This document shows positions 51,867-61,112 of a stretch of DNA of 64,000 nucleotides, in pieces (within the stretch, counting starts at the first letter, position 1; every line of letters begins with the position of its first letter). The stretch is taken from positions 16,418,609-16,482,608 of the forward strand of contig CM039508.1 of assembly GCA_022432975.1 (NCBI GenBank), written 5' to 3'. The notes beneath the pieces were generated by a model that saw nothing but the letters and a program-made list of their open reading frames with translations, did not search any database and had not been told where the DNA came from. A program made the translations under genes and the position numbers. The DNA is from Begonia masoniana. Its lineage: Eukaryota > Streptophyta > Magnoliopsida > Cucurbitales > Begoniaceae.

Positions 51867-52040
51867 GACCCCCTCTTTACGACCCGGGATTCGCTTATAC
51901 TCGAGTCCGGGATCCACCCATAACCTAAAGTTTGCCCTGCAGTCGTACTCATCCGTACACATACGGGTCATCAAAATCACCCTCCCTTGGGGGCCCAACG
52001 TCCTCGTTGGCCACATTTCCGGTTGGGTACAGGCTCTGAT
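51867..52040 (-). mobile_element. Cassandra-type interior (polypurine tract to primer site)
   Basis: Read on the minus strand it begins ATCAGAGCCTG (the remaining part of TGGTATCAGAGC) and ends AAAGAGGGGG before the LTR at 51866. Size and layout fit the tiny non-coding interior of a TRIM. The 5' LTR expected to its right is absent; a fold-back element begins there instead. Confidence 0.55.
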
Positions 52041-52338
52041 TGTAACAACCCACCGGGCTCCCCCGACAGGCCGTGCAGTCCGGCCCACTAGCCAACCGAC
52101 ACTGCCACGTGGTTTCCCTCAGGCCATCCCACGTGTACTCACGAGTAGCTCAAGTGGTACTAGGGATGATGGACCCATGGTTTTGAAGACCTGGGAGCCT
52201 GGATTCGAATCTCTGGGAAGGCAAAAACTCCCATTTACCAGTGGTGGGAGAAGATCGTGCGTACACGTGGGACGGCCTGAGAGAAACCACGTGGCAATGT
52301 CGGTTGGCTTGTGGGTCGGACTGCACGGCCTGTTGTTA
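52041..52338 (+). mobile_element. Fold-back element FB1 with a tRNA-like pol III promoter
   Basis: The two ends are inverted repeats of about 85-90 bp (AGGCCGTGCAGTCC near 52070; GGACTGCACGGCCT ending near 52331). The middle carries an A-box-like TAGCTCAAGTGG (52146-52157) and a B-box-like GGATTCGAATC (52201-52211), as in a tRNA-derived SINE head. It has no coding frame and is related to the units at 52648-53367 and 54056-54335. Confidence 0.65.
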
Positions 52339-52647
52339 GTGGATTTTTACAATTTCACGCAAGTGCACGTATCGCAATCAAATAGTATATAAAATATCGA
52401 TCCCACGAGGATATTGTTAACTATGTTTAAATTTGCTATAAAAATTTTATAAAATTAATATTAAAATAATAACGAGAATAATTAGAACTAAAATATGAAT
52501 AACGATGCAATAAAAGAAACGAAATAAATGAGGTAAAATCGATGAATAGAAGCCTTGGCTAGGATCGATTTCTTCGTTATTAAAATTTTACTACTGATGC
52601 TCTGGTAATGCTCTGCAACATTGTCTATGAACAGCAATAATTAAATA

Positions 52648-52978
52648 TGTAACGGCCTGGACCCCGTTCCCACAGCCCAAGTCGTGCAGGTCCCATCGAT
52701 GGGCTGCTGCCACGTGGGTCCCCTAAGGGCGGTACACGTGTACTCATGATCTTCCCTCCCCCTGAAGAGGGTTTTTGCCTTCCCCCTACTCGAACCCAGG
52801 ACCTCAGGGACTACTACCTGGGGTCCTTGGTTCGAGTGGGGGGGAAGGCAAAAACCCTCTTCAGGGGGAGGGAAGATCGTGAGTACACGTGTACCGCCCT
52901 TCGGGGACCCACGTGGCAGCAGTCCATCGATGGGACCTGCACAACTTGGGCCTTCGGGAACTGGGTCAAGGCCGTTAT
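52648..52978. repeat. Palindrome P1 of SINE-like unit
   Basis: Two head-to-head copies: 52648 to about 52808 in reverse and about 52822-52978 forward, centre near 52813. Shared words are CCTGAAGAGGGTTTTTGCC and its complement, and GGGCGGTACACGTGTACTCA and its complement. A B-box-like GGTTCGAGTG remains at about 52829; the A box has been lost at the centre. Confidence 0.85.
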
Positions 52979-52993
52979 AAAAAAGTTTTTTTA

Positions 52994-53367
52994 TAACGGC
53001 CTGGATAGCTCAGTGGTACTCCTCACTTGTACCCCAGGTACTAGTCCCTGAGGTCCTGGGTTCGAGTGAGGGGGAAGGCAAAAACCCTCTTCAGGGGGAG
53101 GGAAGATCGTGAGTACACATGGACGGCCCTGTGGGGATACATGTGTCAGTAGCCCATCGGTTGGAACTGCACGACTTGGGCTTGCGGGAACGGGGTCCAG
53201 GCTGTTACAAAAAAAGGTGTCCTTTTTTGTAACGACCTGGACCCCGTTCCCGCAGGCCCAAGTCGTGCAGTTCCAACCGATGGGCTACTGACACATGTAT
53301 CCCCACAGGGCCGTCCATGTGTACTCACGATCTTCCCTCCCCCTGAAGAGGGTTTTTGCCTTCCCCC
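52994..53367. repeat. SINE-like unit and its inverted copy (palindrome P2)
   Basis: The forward unit 52994-53209 runs TAACGGCCTGGA to TCCAGGCTGTTACA and is followed by seven more A. A near-perfect inverted copy begins at 53228 and is cut at 53367 by a Cassandra LTR. The centre is at 53218/53219, with AAAAAAAGG facing CCTTTTTT. The symmetry makes nearly identical frames on opposite strands. Confidence 0.88.
53006..53068 (+). promoter_or_regulatory. tRNA-type A and B boxes of the SINE-like unit
   Basis: TAGCTCAGTGGT (53006-53017) fits the pol III A box and GGGTTCGAGTG (53058-53068) the B box, about 12 and 64 bases into the unit. This is the layout of a tRNA-derived SINE head. No cloverleaf or anticodon arm good enough for a real tRNA gene is apparent. 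Confidence 0.65.
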
Positions 53368-53634
53368 TGTAACGACCCCTTATCCCAGCAAGATATTGTC
53401 CGCTCTGGGGATTGGGCCGTAGCCCAATATCCTCCCCTCACGGCTTTGTTTGGCGAGAACTTCCCAGAAGGTCACCCAACCTGGAATTGCTCTCGCCGAA
53501 GCACTTTTAACTTCGGAGTTCTTATGGGATCCGTTGTCAATTGTTCTCCAAAACGCGTCTTGCTATGTTGGAAGGGTCTATTTACATATGTTTCATTTCC
53601 ACATACTTCCCCAAGCGATGTGGGATTGTGACGA
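53368..53634 (-). mobile_element. Cassandra-type LTR, second copy
   Basis: Plus strand TGTAACGACCCC...GGGATTGTGACGA. It contains reversed 5S segments GGTCACCCAACCTGGAATTG, CTCTCGCCGAAGCACTTTTA and GAGTTCTTATGGGATCCG. CCCCC on both sides may be a target duplication, but the SINE-like sequence does not continue to the right, so that is unsure. Confidence 0.8.
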
Positions 53635-53729
53635 CCCCCTTTTTACAACCTGTCACCTTCCGGTTCGCCCGCGCGGACGTACCGCCATCCGGGTTCCGAT
53701 TCGTGCAGCCATCGTACCCATACGTGCAT
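53635..53729. other. Short GC-rich segment, possibly Cassandra interior
   Basis: Follows the Cassandra LTR at the position where 51867-52040 follows the first copy, and shares words such as CGTACCCATACG. Too short and diverged to be sure. No gene. Confidence 0.35.
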
Positions 53730-54055
53730 TGTAACACCCGACAACTTCAACCAGGTGACTTCTTAACTGTATTAACGGTCATGAATATTCAATCTTCACG
53801 GTTTAGAGTTTTATGCCAAGCTTAATTAATTACATGTGGATTTAAACTAGGTTGAGTGGCAAAATTGTAATAATGGAGGATTGAGACCAGTATTTAAAGA
53901 AAAAAGAAAGGATTCCAACCTCATTTAAACCACTGTAGCTGTCATCTCTTACTCTTGGCGACTTGCCCTCCCGAGCTCTCGCTCTCTGTCAGCTGGAAAT
54001 CCCCCCTTCGACGATCGGTTTCCTTGCTGCTTCTCGGCTACTTTGTGCTCGAGGT
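53730..54055 (+). mobile_element. Truncated LTR start (E4 family)
   Basis: TGTAACACCCGACAACTTCA and what follows are nearly identical to the start of the E4 LTR (reverse of 59686-59360), including a TATTTAAAG TATA-like site and CTGTAGCTGTCAT. It breaks off after CTCGAGGTACGA at the edge of FB2; the rest of the LTR is missing. Confidence 0.85.
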
Positions 54056-54335
54056 ACGACCCGGACCCCGTTCCCGCAGGCCCAAGCCGTGCAGGTCCCA
54101 CCAAAGGGCTGCTGCCACGTGGGTCCCCGAAGGGCGGTACACGTGTACTCACGATCTTCCTTCCCCCTGAAGAGGGTTTTTGCCTTCCCCCCCCACTCGA
54201 ACCCAGGACCTCAAGGACTAGTACCTGGGGTACAAGTGAGGAGTACCACTGAGTTTCGGGGACCCACGTGGTAGAAGCCCATCGATGGGACCTGCACGGC
54301 TTGGGCCTGCGGGAACTGGGGTCCGGGTCGTTACA
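54056..54335 (-). mobile_element. Fold-back element FB2 with a tRNA-like pol III promoter
   Basis: Inverted arms of about 85 bp (CCCGGACCCCGTTCCCGCAG at 54058, mirrored by CTGCGGGAACTGGGGTCCGGG) enclose a reversed tRNA-like head: B box around 54194-54204 and A box around 54243-54253. The arm-head-arm layout is the same as FB1. Ends in GTTACA next to AAATA. Confidence 0.7.
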
Positions 54336-55375
54336 AAATAATTCTAGGATTCTTTCGAATTGCCTATGTAAATTCAATTTAGAATTTCTTTCAACCTTGA
54401 AGGAATGTAACTAATATTGAATTTCTTAATTGCCTTATTCTTATTGCCAATCGAATTAATGCTAACCACGTTGTAATAATTTAATTCAATTAATTATTCG
54501 TACATCAGAGAATTTATATCTATATGTCGATACAATATAAACATGGATTGTCAACCTATCTATCGATATGATCTGACTTAGCAAGGAATATCACAAATAA
54601 TTGTTCAATAACAATTGCATAAACAAAACAGAGATCGTAGCAAAAATCGTAACGAGTACTATCGTCCAATCCAAGATAATAGAATTTAGCCTAAAATAAT
54701 GATAGCAATACTAAATAATAATAAAGAAGAAGATGATAAAAATTTGATCTAGTCGTCGGTCTCCTCTTCTGTTCCAGAACTCCTTTTTCAGCAAGAAGTC
54801 ACGCCTCTTTTCTTCTTCAGAATGAGGATATTTTTATCTGCATGTAATCTCCCATTTTCTCTCTCTAATCTTCTTTATTTTATTGTTCCCCTGTTTGAGC
54901 CTTCTTCCAAGATGACCTTCTCTCTCTTTGGTTCACATTCCACGTGTTCCAATAATTTCACATTTATTTCTTCAATTTGACTCTTTTTTCCATTTTTGTC
55001 CTCTTCTGCATTGCCATGTGTCTACGGCTTTTCAAAATATCCGCTTGATTTCTTGATTTCCTCCTTTATTTATGGTAACCAATATTTCTCTGATTTGTTT
55101 TTTCTTTCTCCATAATCTTCAGCTTTTGAAATTTGATTTTCCCTCTAATAAAATTGCATTCAAATACGAAAATATAAAATTCAAATTAAAGAGAATAAAT
55201 ATATTTTTAATAGATAATCTACATAAAATATATTAAATTAAGTCAAGGCACTGATGCTGCAGCATTATATAGCAATTGTAGTACATGCCTACCAATTTCT
55301 TCTTGCAATCACTCAATTCATATAAGTTCTTTCAACTAATTACCGTGTAAAATAACTTTAATTTAATAGTTATCA

Positions 55376-55729
55376 AATACCCCCAAACTTGAACTATTAC
55401 TCGTCCTCGAGTGATGCAAAACAGAAAATAAATTTCCAAAGTAACATTAAAATTGATGTAATTTCCGAAATATCTAATAACTTGTAAATTATTGAAAAAT
55501 TTCACTATCACAATTAAAAGCAATCAACATAGATTTAATTCCCATTAACCTCAATTTCAAAGTGTGTGTGTGCTCAAACTCTATTTGAATTGCTAAGTTC
55601 AACAATCAAAACTAAACATCACAATTCATATCATAAGATGTCAACTTTTTAATGTCCTTCTTAAATCCATTAGCCTTCAAAGATTCTTGTTCTTTCTTTT
55701 ATTATTATTATTTTTAAATAAGTGAGGGG

Positions 55730-55801
<72 letters not shown>

Positions 55802-56531
55802 TTGGCGTTATCTATAAGTCACACTACCTTTTTACGCAATTGACAACATTGGTGATGAAGTCCTCTGGTTACTCAGTAGTGTCACCTCAAGATATATACT
55901 CATATTAAATAGAGGAGTATAGCCAATAATTATGCAACGAAGTTCCTCCCAAAGTTCCTCTAATTTATTTATACCCATCGAGTATCCAAAAGGCTCACTC
56001 GAAATTGAAAGAAGATTAGGAAATTGCAATTTTTTTTTATATATATAACCGTCAAACTTATTATTTATTATATATTTTTTTAGAAGAAGTCTTTCATTGC
56101 TAATTTCTTTCATCAAACACTAAATTATTGGCACCTAGATACAATTGTAATATCTAGAAAGGATGATATTCCTAAGCAACCAAAAGGAGTTTGTGTGTTA
56201 GGAACAACTAAACTTATGGGAATAAATCTTAATTAATTTCTAATAATGTGTGACAATGACATTATCCAACAACTCACTAAATTAAAGGATATTAGGAAAT
56301 TTCATTGTTCTTCATTTTCAAAGTATATATATATATATTTTATTATTATTATTATTTTTTCATATTTTAGAAACCAATTAGAACAAATAAAACAAACCAA
56401 CATAAGAGAGAAAATAGGACAACGAACTAAACAACCTTGAGCACAAAACTAAACAGAACAAATAATATTCTAAACAATTTTCAAACACTCAAATTAAACA
56501 GAAACTAAACATCCACATTAAACAATCAACA
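55376..56531 (-). other. Non-coding interior of the Athila-like element, with an AT repeat
   Basis: Begins with a reversed polypurine tract (CCCCCAAACTTGAACTATTA). AT-rich, with an (AT) microsatellite at about 55733-55798 and short TTA runs near 56340. No convincing frame. Ends at LTR fragment 56532 with flank CAACA. Confidence 0.55.
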
Positions 56532-57172
56532 TGTAACGCCCCGAGTTCTATGAACCCGGTTTGTTACTCATAAACTCGAACATGACTCAGAAACTTTGAA
56601 CCAAATTTAAAATTTCGCTCGAAAGTTTAAATTTGACATTTTTTAAAACCTCAAAACATTTAGAGACTTGCAGCGAAAATCATTTGAGCAAAAATAGAGT
56701 TAAACAAAACTATAGAACAATGTTTGAATAATCAGTTGAGATGTTAGGGAACATTCGGCCAAAAGAAATAAAGGTTTAAATCGCGAAATACTTTAAAAAT
56801 TGCAAAAGTCAAACTCATCTGCCGTTGTACAAAGTCAACAAGAGGGCAGAAATAAAACTGAAGGTCTCCACCGATGACGTCAGCCGGATGAGTCGTTCTT
56901 CTAGCTTCAGCTGATCGCAAAACGACATGTTTTGCTACTGCATCTACCGATGACGTCAGCCGGATGATTCGTTCATCCCGCCTCAGCCGATCACTAGACG
57001 ACAAGTCTTTTACTCACGCCTTCCGGTAGATAAAATACTCAACATCATCCGGTTACAAAACGACAAATTACATCCTACATCTTCCGATGGATTTAACACA
57101 CGACATCCACCGGTGACAAAACGACAAAACTTCTACTACATCATCCGATGGATTTAACACTCGACATCCACC
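56532..57172 (-). mobile_element. LTR fragment (S3 family 3' end, reversed)
   Basis: TGTAACGCCCCGAGTTCT and the following 640 bp are the reverse complement of the last part of S3 (compare 10600-11242). It stops at CATCCACC where E4 is inserted; the remainder should lie right of the window. Confidence 0.8.
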
Positions 57173-59686
57173 TGTAACGACCCCAATTGGAGTCACAACC
57201 TAATTCATAATTTAACCTCTGAATCATCTTGGTCTTACTTTCTACACTTTGTTCATTATTTATGTTATTATTATTTTTTTTTAAAAAAAGATACCTCTTG
57301 AACTGCATCTACCGATGGAAAGAAAACTCACATCAACCGACGGTCACGTGCCCACCACGCGACACATCTCACCCCATCTAGTGAAAGGCATCTAACGGCG
57401 ATCACGGACCTTACACGTGTCCAAAAGACGTCACTCGGTCTCGGACATCTATCGCCAGATGTCCACAACTTTAAGCTACATCGACCGGTGGTCATGCGCG
57501 CCTCGCGTGACCAGCTAAAACTTTACTCGAGCACTAAACGACAAGGAATTATTTACATCATCCGGTAACTAGGCGACAAAACTATACTTAAATCTTCCGA
57601 TAGCTTAAACACACTACATCTACCGGTCACTGGACGACGAAATAACATTTACATCATCCGGTAACCTAAATATATTTCATCTGCCGGTCATTGGATAACA
57701 AAATAGCACTCTCATCATCCGATAGCTTAAACAACCTACATCTACCGGTCACTGGACGACGAAATAACATTTACATCATCCGGTAACCTAAATATACTTC
57801 ATCCGCCGGTCACTGGATGACAAAATAGCACTCTCTTCATCCGATAGCTTAAACACACTACATCTACCGGTCACTGGACGATGAAATAACATTTACATCA
57901 TCCGGTAACCTAAATATACTTCATCTGCCGGTGGATGCAACACTTCACATATTCCGATAGCTTGACATCTATCGGGGAATGCAAATATACACAGACTCCA
58001 AACTTCGATGACTCATCACTCTTATAGATAAAAGACAGAAACTCATCCAGAATTCTTATGGTGGAAGACTTAGTTAGATAACATGTTCTATATCCTTATA
58101 GACATTCACAAACTCAGTAATTAAACCAGACAATCATAAAATCCAGTATTCAAAGGAAAAATCTCATTTTACTTGAACATCAGTTTATCTTAAATCTTAC
58201 TGACACTTTATGAGCTTAACTACGGGTCATATTCGCCTGCCAGCCACAGACTTCCACCCTGAGCACCATCCTGCAACCGGCCTTAGACATCATCACAGAA
58301 TTTTGAATCCTCACCTGCTAAATCTTCACCTACATCATAAGGTTTAAACTATAAGCCTAATACTTAGTAAGGAATGCAATACTAACAAGTATGCATGAAT
58401 GCTCATTTTGAGAAACAAATGCTCATGAATCTTTTCTTGTTCGTATTCATACACAAAATCTCCATTCTTATTCATCATTCGTATTCATCGTTCATAATCA
58501 TCATTCATATTCATCATTGATATTCATCATTCATATTCACCAATCATATTCATCGTTCATGTTGTGTGGATTAAGAGAGGATTTGTTCCGGTAAAGGGGG
58601 TTGACAGTGAGAGTGTACATAGTCCCTTGCGGGTCGTAATCATGGTCCTTCCTTTTGGACAGTGACATACGTCAAATCGCCCCCAACCCTCACTTAATTC
58701 ACGTTGCATAAGTTTTACATCATTATCTTGGTCATGAGGAAAATGTGCTCTTAAAAAGATTTTCATATGCATAAAAACATTCATGATGCATGGACATGGG
58801 AACTCTTAATTCATCAAGCTACAGAATAGTGCATTCATCCGTCGTGAAATCATATCATTAGTCAAACATCAACATAAGTAACAGGCAGTAGCTTAAATAA
58901 CTTCTAATTATCGTATCAGCTTCTACCTAGCATCCTTGTGATGTAGGGCCCTAATGGCCCGGAATCCTACACATTCACTTACCTGGTTTCCTTAGCAACT
59001 GAGCTCCTTTTCTTCAGACTTCTTCACCTAAAACATTTACATTGCAGTAGTTAAAACAAAATCCTAATAGTCCTAATCACTAGCCACCCTAGAGTCTAAT
59101 AGCTTAAATCATTCCCAAATCCCTTAGTCTAATTTCTCTGTACACAGTCTGAAATAAAAAAAAAACCATAACAGCTAGATTCAACTTCGATTAATCAGGA
59201 TTGGTTATTTTAAGTGTCCAGAATCGATTCGGAATGACATTACTAATCTCGGGTTTTAAAATGTCCCAATTATTACTCGGCCATTGAAGAATCCAAAACT
59301 TCAACACTTAGTTGAAAACAGAGCTTAACAACTAACAGATAGCTACATTGCCAAACTCGTACCTCGAGCACAAAGTAGCCGAGAGGTAAGCAAAGAAACC
59401 GATCGTCGAAGGAGGTATTTCTAGTTGACAGAGAGCGAGAGCTCGGAAGAGAAAATCGCCGAGAGTAATGACGGCTACAGTGAGGTTTAATTGGGGTTTG
59501 AATCCTTTCCATTTTCTTTAAATACTGGTCTCAATCCTCCATTATTACAACTTTGCCACTCAACCTAGTTTAAATCCACATGTAATTAATTAAGCTTGGC
59601 ATAAAATTCTAAATCGTGAAGATTGAATAATCATGACCGTTAATACAGTTAGGAAGTCACCTGGTTGAAGTTGTCGGGTGTTACAT
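57173..59686 (-). mobile_element. E4 3' LTR
   Basis: Minus strand TGTAACACCCGACAACTTCA...GGGGTCGTTACA, 2514 bp. TATA-like TATTTAAA at 59517-59524. Candidate intron 2 from 58982 (CAG|GTAAGT) to 58330, with ends CCTACATCACAAGG (58934-58947) and CCTTATGATGTAGG (58329-58342) pairing at 13 of 14 positions. An array of about 120-bp units (CATCATCCGG, ACGACGAAATAACA) repeats roughly three times at 57610-57950. Confidence 0.9.
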
Positions 59687-59703
59687 CCACCCCTTCTTAA
59701 ACA
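59687..59703 (-). other. E4 polypurine tract
   Basis: Minus strand reads GGGGACGAAAATTTTGTTTA then AGAAGGGGTGGA directly before the LTR start. This is the usual chromovirus sequence priming plus-strand synthesis. Confidence 0.85.
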
Positions 59704-59726
59704 AAATTTTCGTCCCCGAAAATTGA

Positions 59727-61112
59727 TCAAGCGAAGAGTTCTGGATATTTGTCCATTATGTCCTGCTGTCTTTCCCATGTGGCTTCCTCAATACCATGAT
59801 TCATCCATAAAACTTTCACAAGGGGGATTTCCTTATTCCTCAGAGTTTTCACTGCAGATTCCAAAATTCGCACTGGCTTCTCTTCGTACATTAGTGTCGG
59901 CTCAATCTCAATATCCACTGGCTTAACAACTTGCGTAGGGTCCCGTATGTATTTTCTTAACATTGACACATGGAAAACATTATGTACCTTTTCCAATGAT
60001 GGAGGCAATTGCAATCTATAAGCCGTACTGCCAATCCTTTCTAAGACGGGGAATGGTCCAATAAATCGTGGGTTTAGCTTTCCTTTCTTACCAAATCTTA
60101 AAACTCCTTTAAATGGTGAAATCCCTAGGAAGACTTCATCACCAATAGAAAACTCAAGGTCTCTTCTCCTTTGGTCTGCATAACTCTTCTGTCGGCTCTG
60201 TGCTGTTATCATTCTTTTCCTAATAGTGGCAATCTTGTCTGACATCTGTTGCAAGATCTCGAGACCTAGGAGTTTTGCTTCACCGACCTCATCCCAGTAC
60301 AAAGGTGACCTGCACTTTCTGCCATAGAGTGCTTCATAAGGTGCAATACCTATGGTGGACTGGTAACTATTGTTGTAGGAGAATTCAACCAAGGGCAGGT
60401 ATCGACTCCAAGATGTCTGGAATTCAAGCACACATGCCCTCAACATATCCTCAAGTATCTGAATCGTCCTCTCAGATTGACCATCGGTTTGAGGGTGGAA
60501 AGCAGTGCTAAAAGACAATTTTGTTCCTAATGTGCCTTGCAAACTTTTCCAGAATCTTGAGGTGAATCTAGGATCACGATCAGATACAATAGATAAAGGA
60601 ATTCCATGCAATCTGATGATTTCTTGGACATATAGATCAGCAAGTTGGTCCATTGTGAAAGTCATTCTTACAGGTATAAACTGTGCCGATTTTGTCATTC
60701 TATCAACCACGACCCAAATACTATCATGTCCTTTAGTTGTCTTTGGCAAACCTACAACAAAATCCATGGCAATGTTTTCCAACTTCCATTCAGGGATTGG
60801 TAGGGGTTGAAGAGTACCTCCTGGTCGTTGATGCTCTGCCTTAATCTGTTGGCATACCAAACATGACTCCACATATTTGGCAACATCCCTCTTCATATTT
60901 GGCCACCAATAATGCAACCTTAAATCCCGATACATCTTGGTGCTACCAGGATGCACAGAAAAGGAAGAAGAATGAGCTTCAGCCAAGATCAACCTACGCA
61001 ACTCCTTAACATTCGGAATGTACCATCGGTTCCTAAATTTCAAAATACCATCATTAGACAGACTGAACTCCGAGGAGGCGTCCTTTAACTTACTCATCAT
61101 GCTACTATTCTG
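59727..61112 (-). CDS. pol: E4 integrase with C-terminal chromodomain
   Basis: Integrase half of the Pol polyprotein. Counting from the methionine at 61100 (457 residues): an HHCC zinc-binding domain (H43, H50, C80, C83), then the catalytic core with D113 (AMDFVVGLPK), D174 (IVSDRDPRF) and E210 (HPQTDGQSE), exactly a D,D-35-E spacing. A GPF-type module (NPRFIGPFPVLERIGSTAYR) spans about 343-362, and residues 405-457 form a chromodomain (PVRILESAVKTLRNKEIPLV, then KVLWMNHGIEEATWE). Chromodomains of this lineage are thought to guide integration to heterochromatin. The frame is shared with the upstream RT-RNase H sequence (offset a multiple of three) and parted from it only by the TAG at 61113-61115, so the methionine is not a real start. 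Confidence 0.93.
   Translation of the reverse strand, partial: QNSSMMSKLKDASSEFSLSNDGILKFRNRWYIPNVKELRRLILAEAHSSSFSVHPGSTKMYRDLRLHYWWPNMKRDVAKYVESCLVCQQIKAEHQRPGGTLQPLPIPEWKLENIAMDFVVGLPKTTKGHDSIWVVVDRMTKSAQFIPVRMTFTMDQLADLYVQEIIRLHGIPLSIVSDRDPRFTSRFWKSLQGTLGTKLSFSTAFHPQTDGQSERTIQILEDMLRACVLEFQTSWSRYLPLVEFSYNNSYQSTIGIAPYEALYGRKCRSPLYWDEVGEAKLLGLEILQQMSDKIATIRKRMITAQSRQKSYADQRRRDLEFSIGDEVFLGISPFKGVLRFGKKGKLNPRFIGPFPVLERIGSTAYRLQLPPSLEKVHNVFHVSMLRKYIRDPTQVVKPVDIEIEPTLMYEEKPVRILESAVKTLRNKEIPLVKVLWMNHGIEEATWERQQDIMDKYPELFA

Larger units (their letters stand above)
52648..54335. mobile_element. Composite of palindromic pol III units bounded by AAATA repeats
   Basis: Begins TGTAACGGCCTGGACC and ends GGTCCGGGTCGTTACA, an inverted terminal repeat, with exact 5-bp AAATA at 52643-52647 and 54336-54340. 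Inside are palindrome P1, SINE-like unit plus palindrome P2, a Cassandra LTR, an S1/E4-family LTR fragment and fold-back FB2. The outer unit inserted with a 5-bp duplication; the order of inner events is not resolved. Confidence 0.7.
52339..55375 (-). mobile_element. Athila-like LTR (minus), split by the pol III composite
   Basis: The left end resembles an Athila LTR end in reverse (TTTCACGCAAGTGCACGTAT and TCGATCCCACGAGGA). The right end reads AGTTATCA followed by AATACCCCCAAACTTGAAC, a reversed polypurine tract and LTR start. It is about 1.35 kb without the insertion at 52648-54335. It is AT-rich and non-coding. Confidence 0.7.

Noticed and set aside
51472..52392. Possible host gene fragments (90 and 205 codons)
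   Set aside because: The second crosses Cassandra and FB1; the first starts in unassigned sequence but gives no recognisable domain.
53000..53075. A tRNA gene
   Set aside because: A and B boxes are present but no paired acceptor or anticodon stems were found; the tail, inverted copies and A-run point to a SINE-like element.
53109..53328. Two similar 60-codon proteins on opposite strands
   Set aside because: Mirror images caused by the palindrome centred at 53218.
53440..53550. A 5S rRNA gene on the minus strand
   Set aside because: Only part of 5S is present, with several changes, inside a unit with LTR ends; this is the known Cassandra arrangement.
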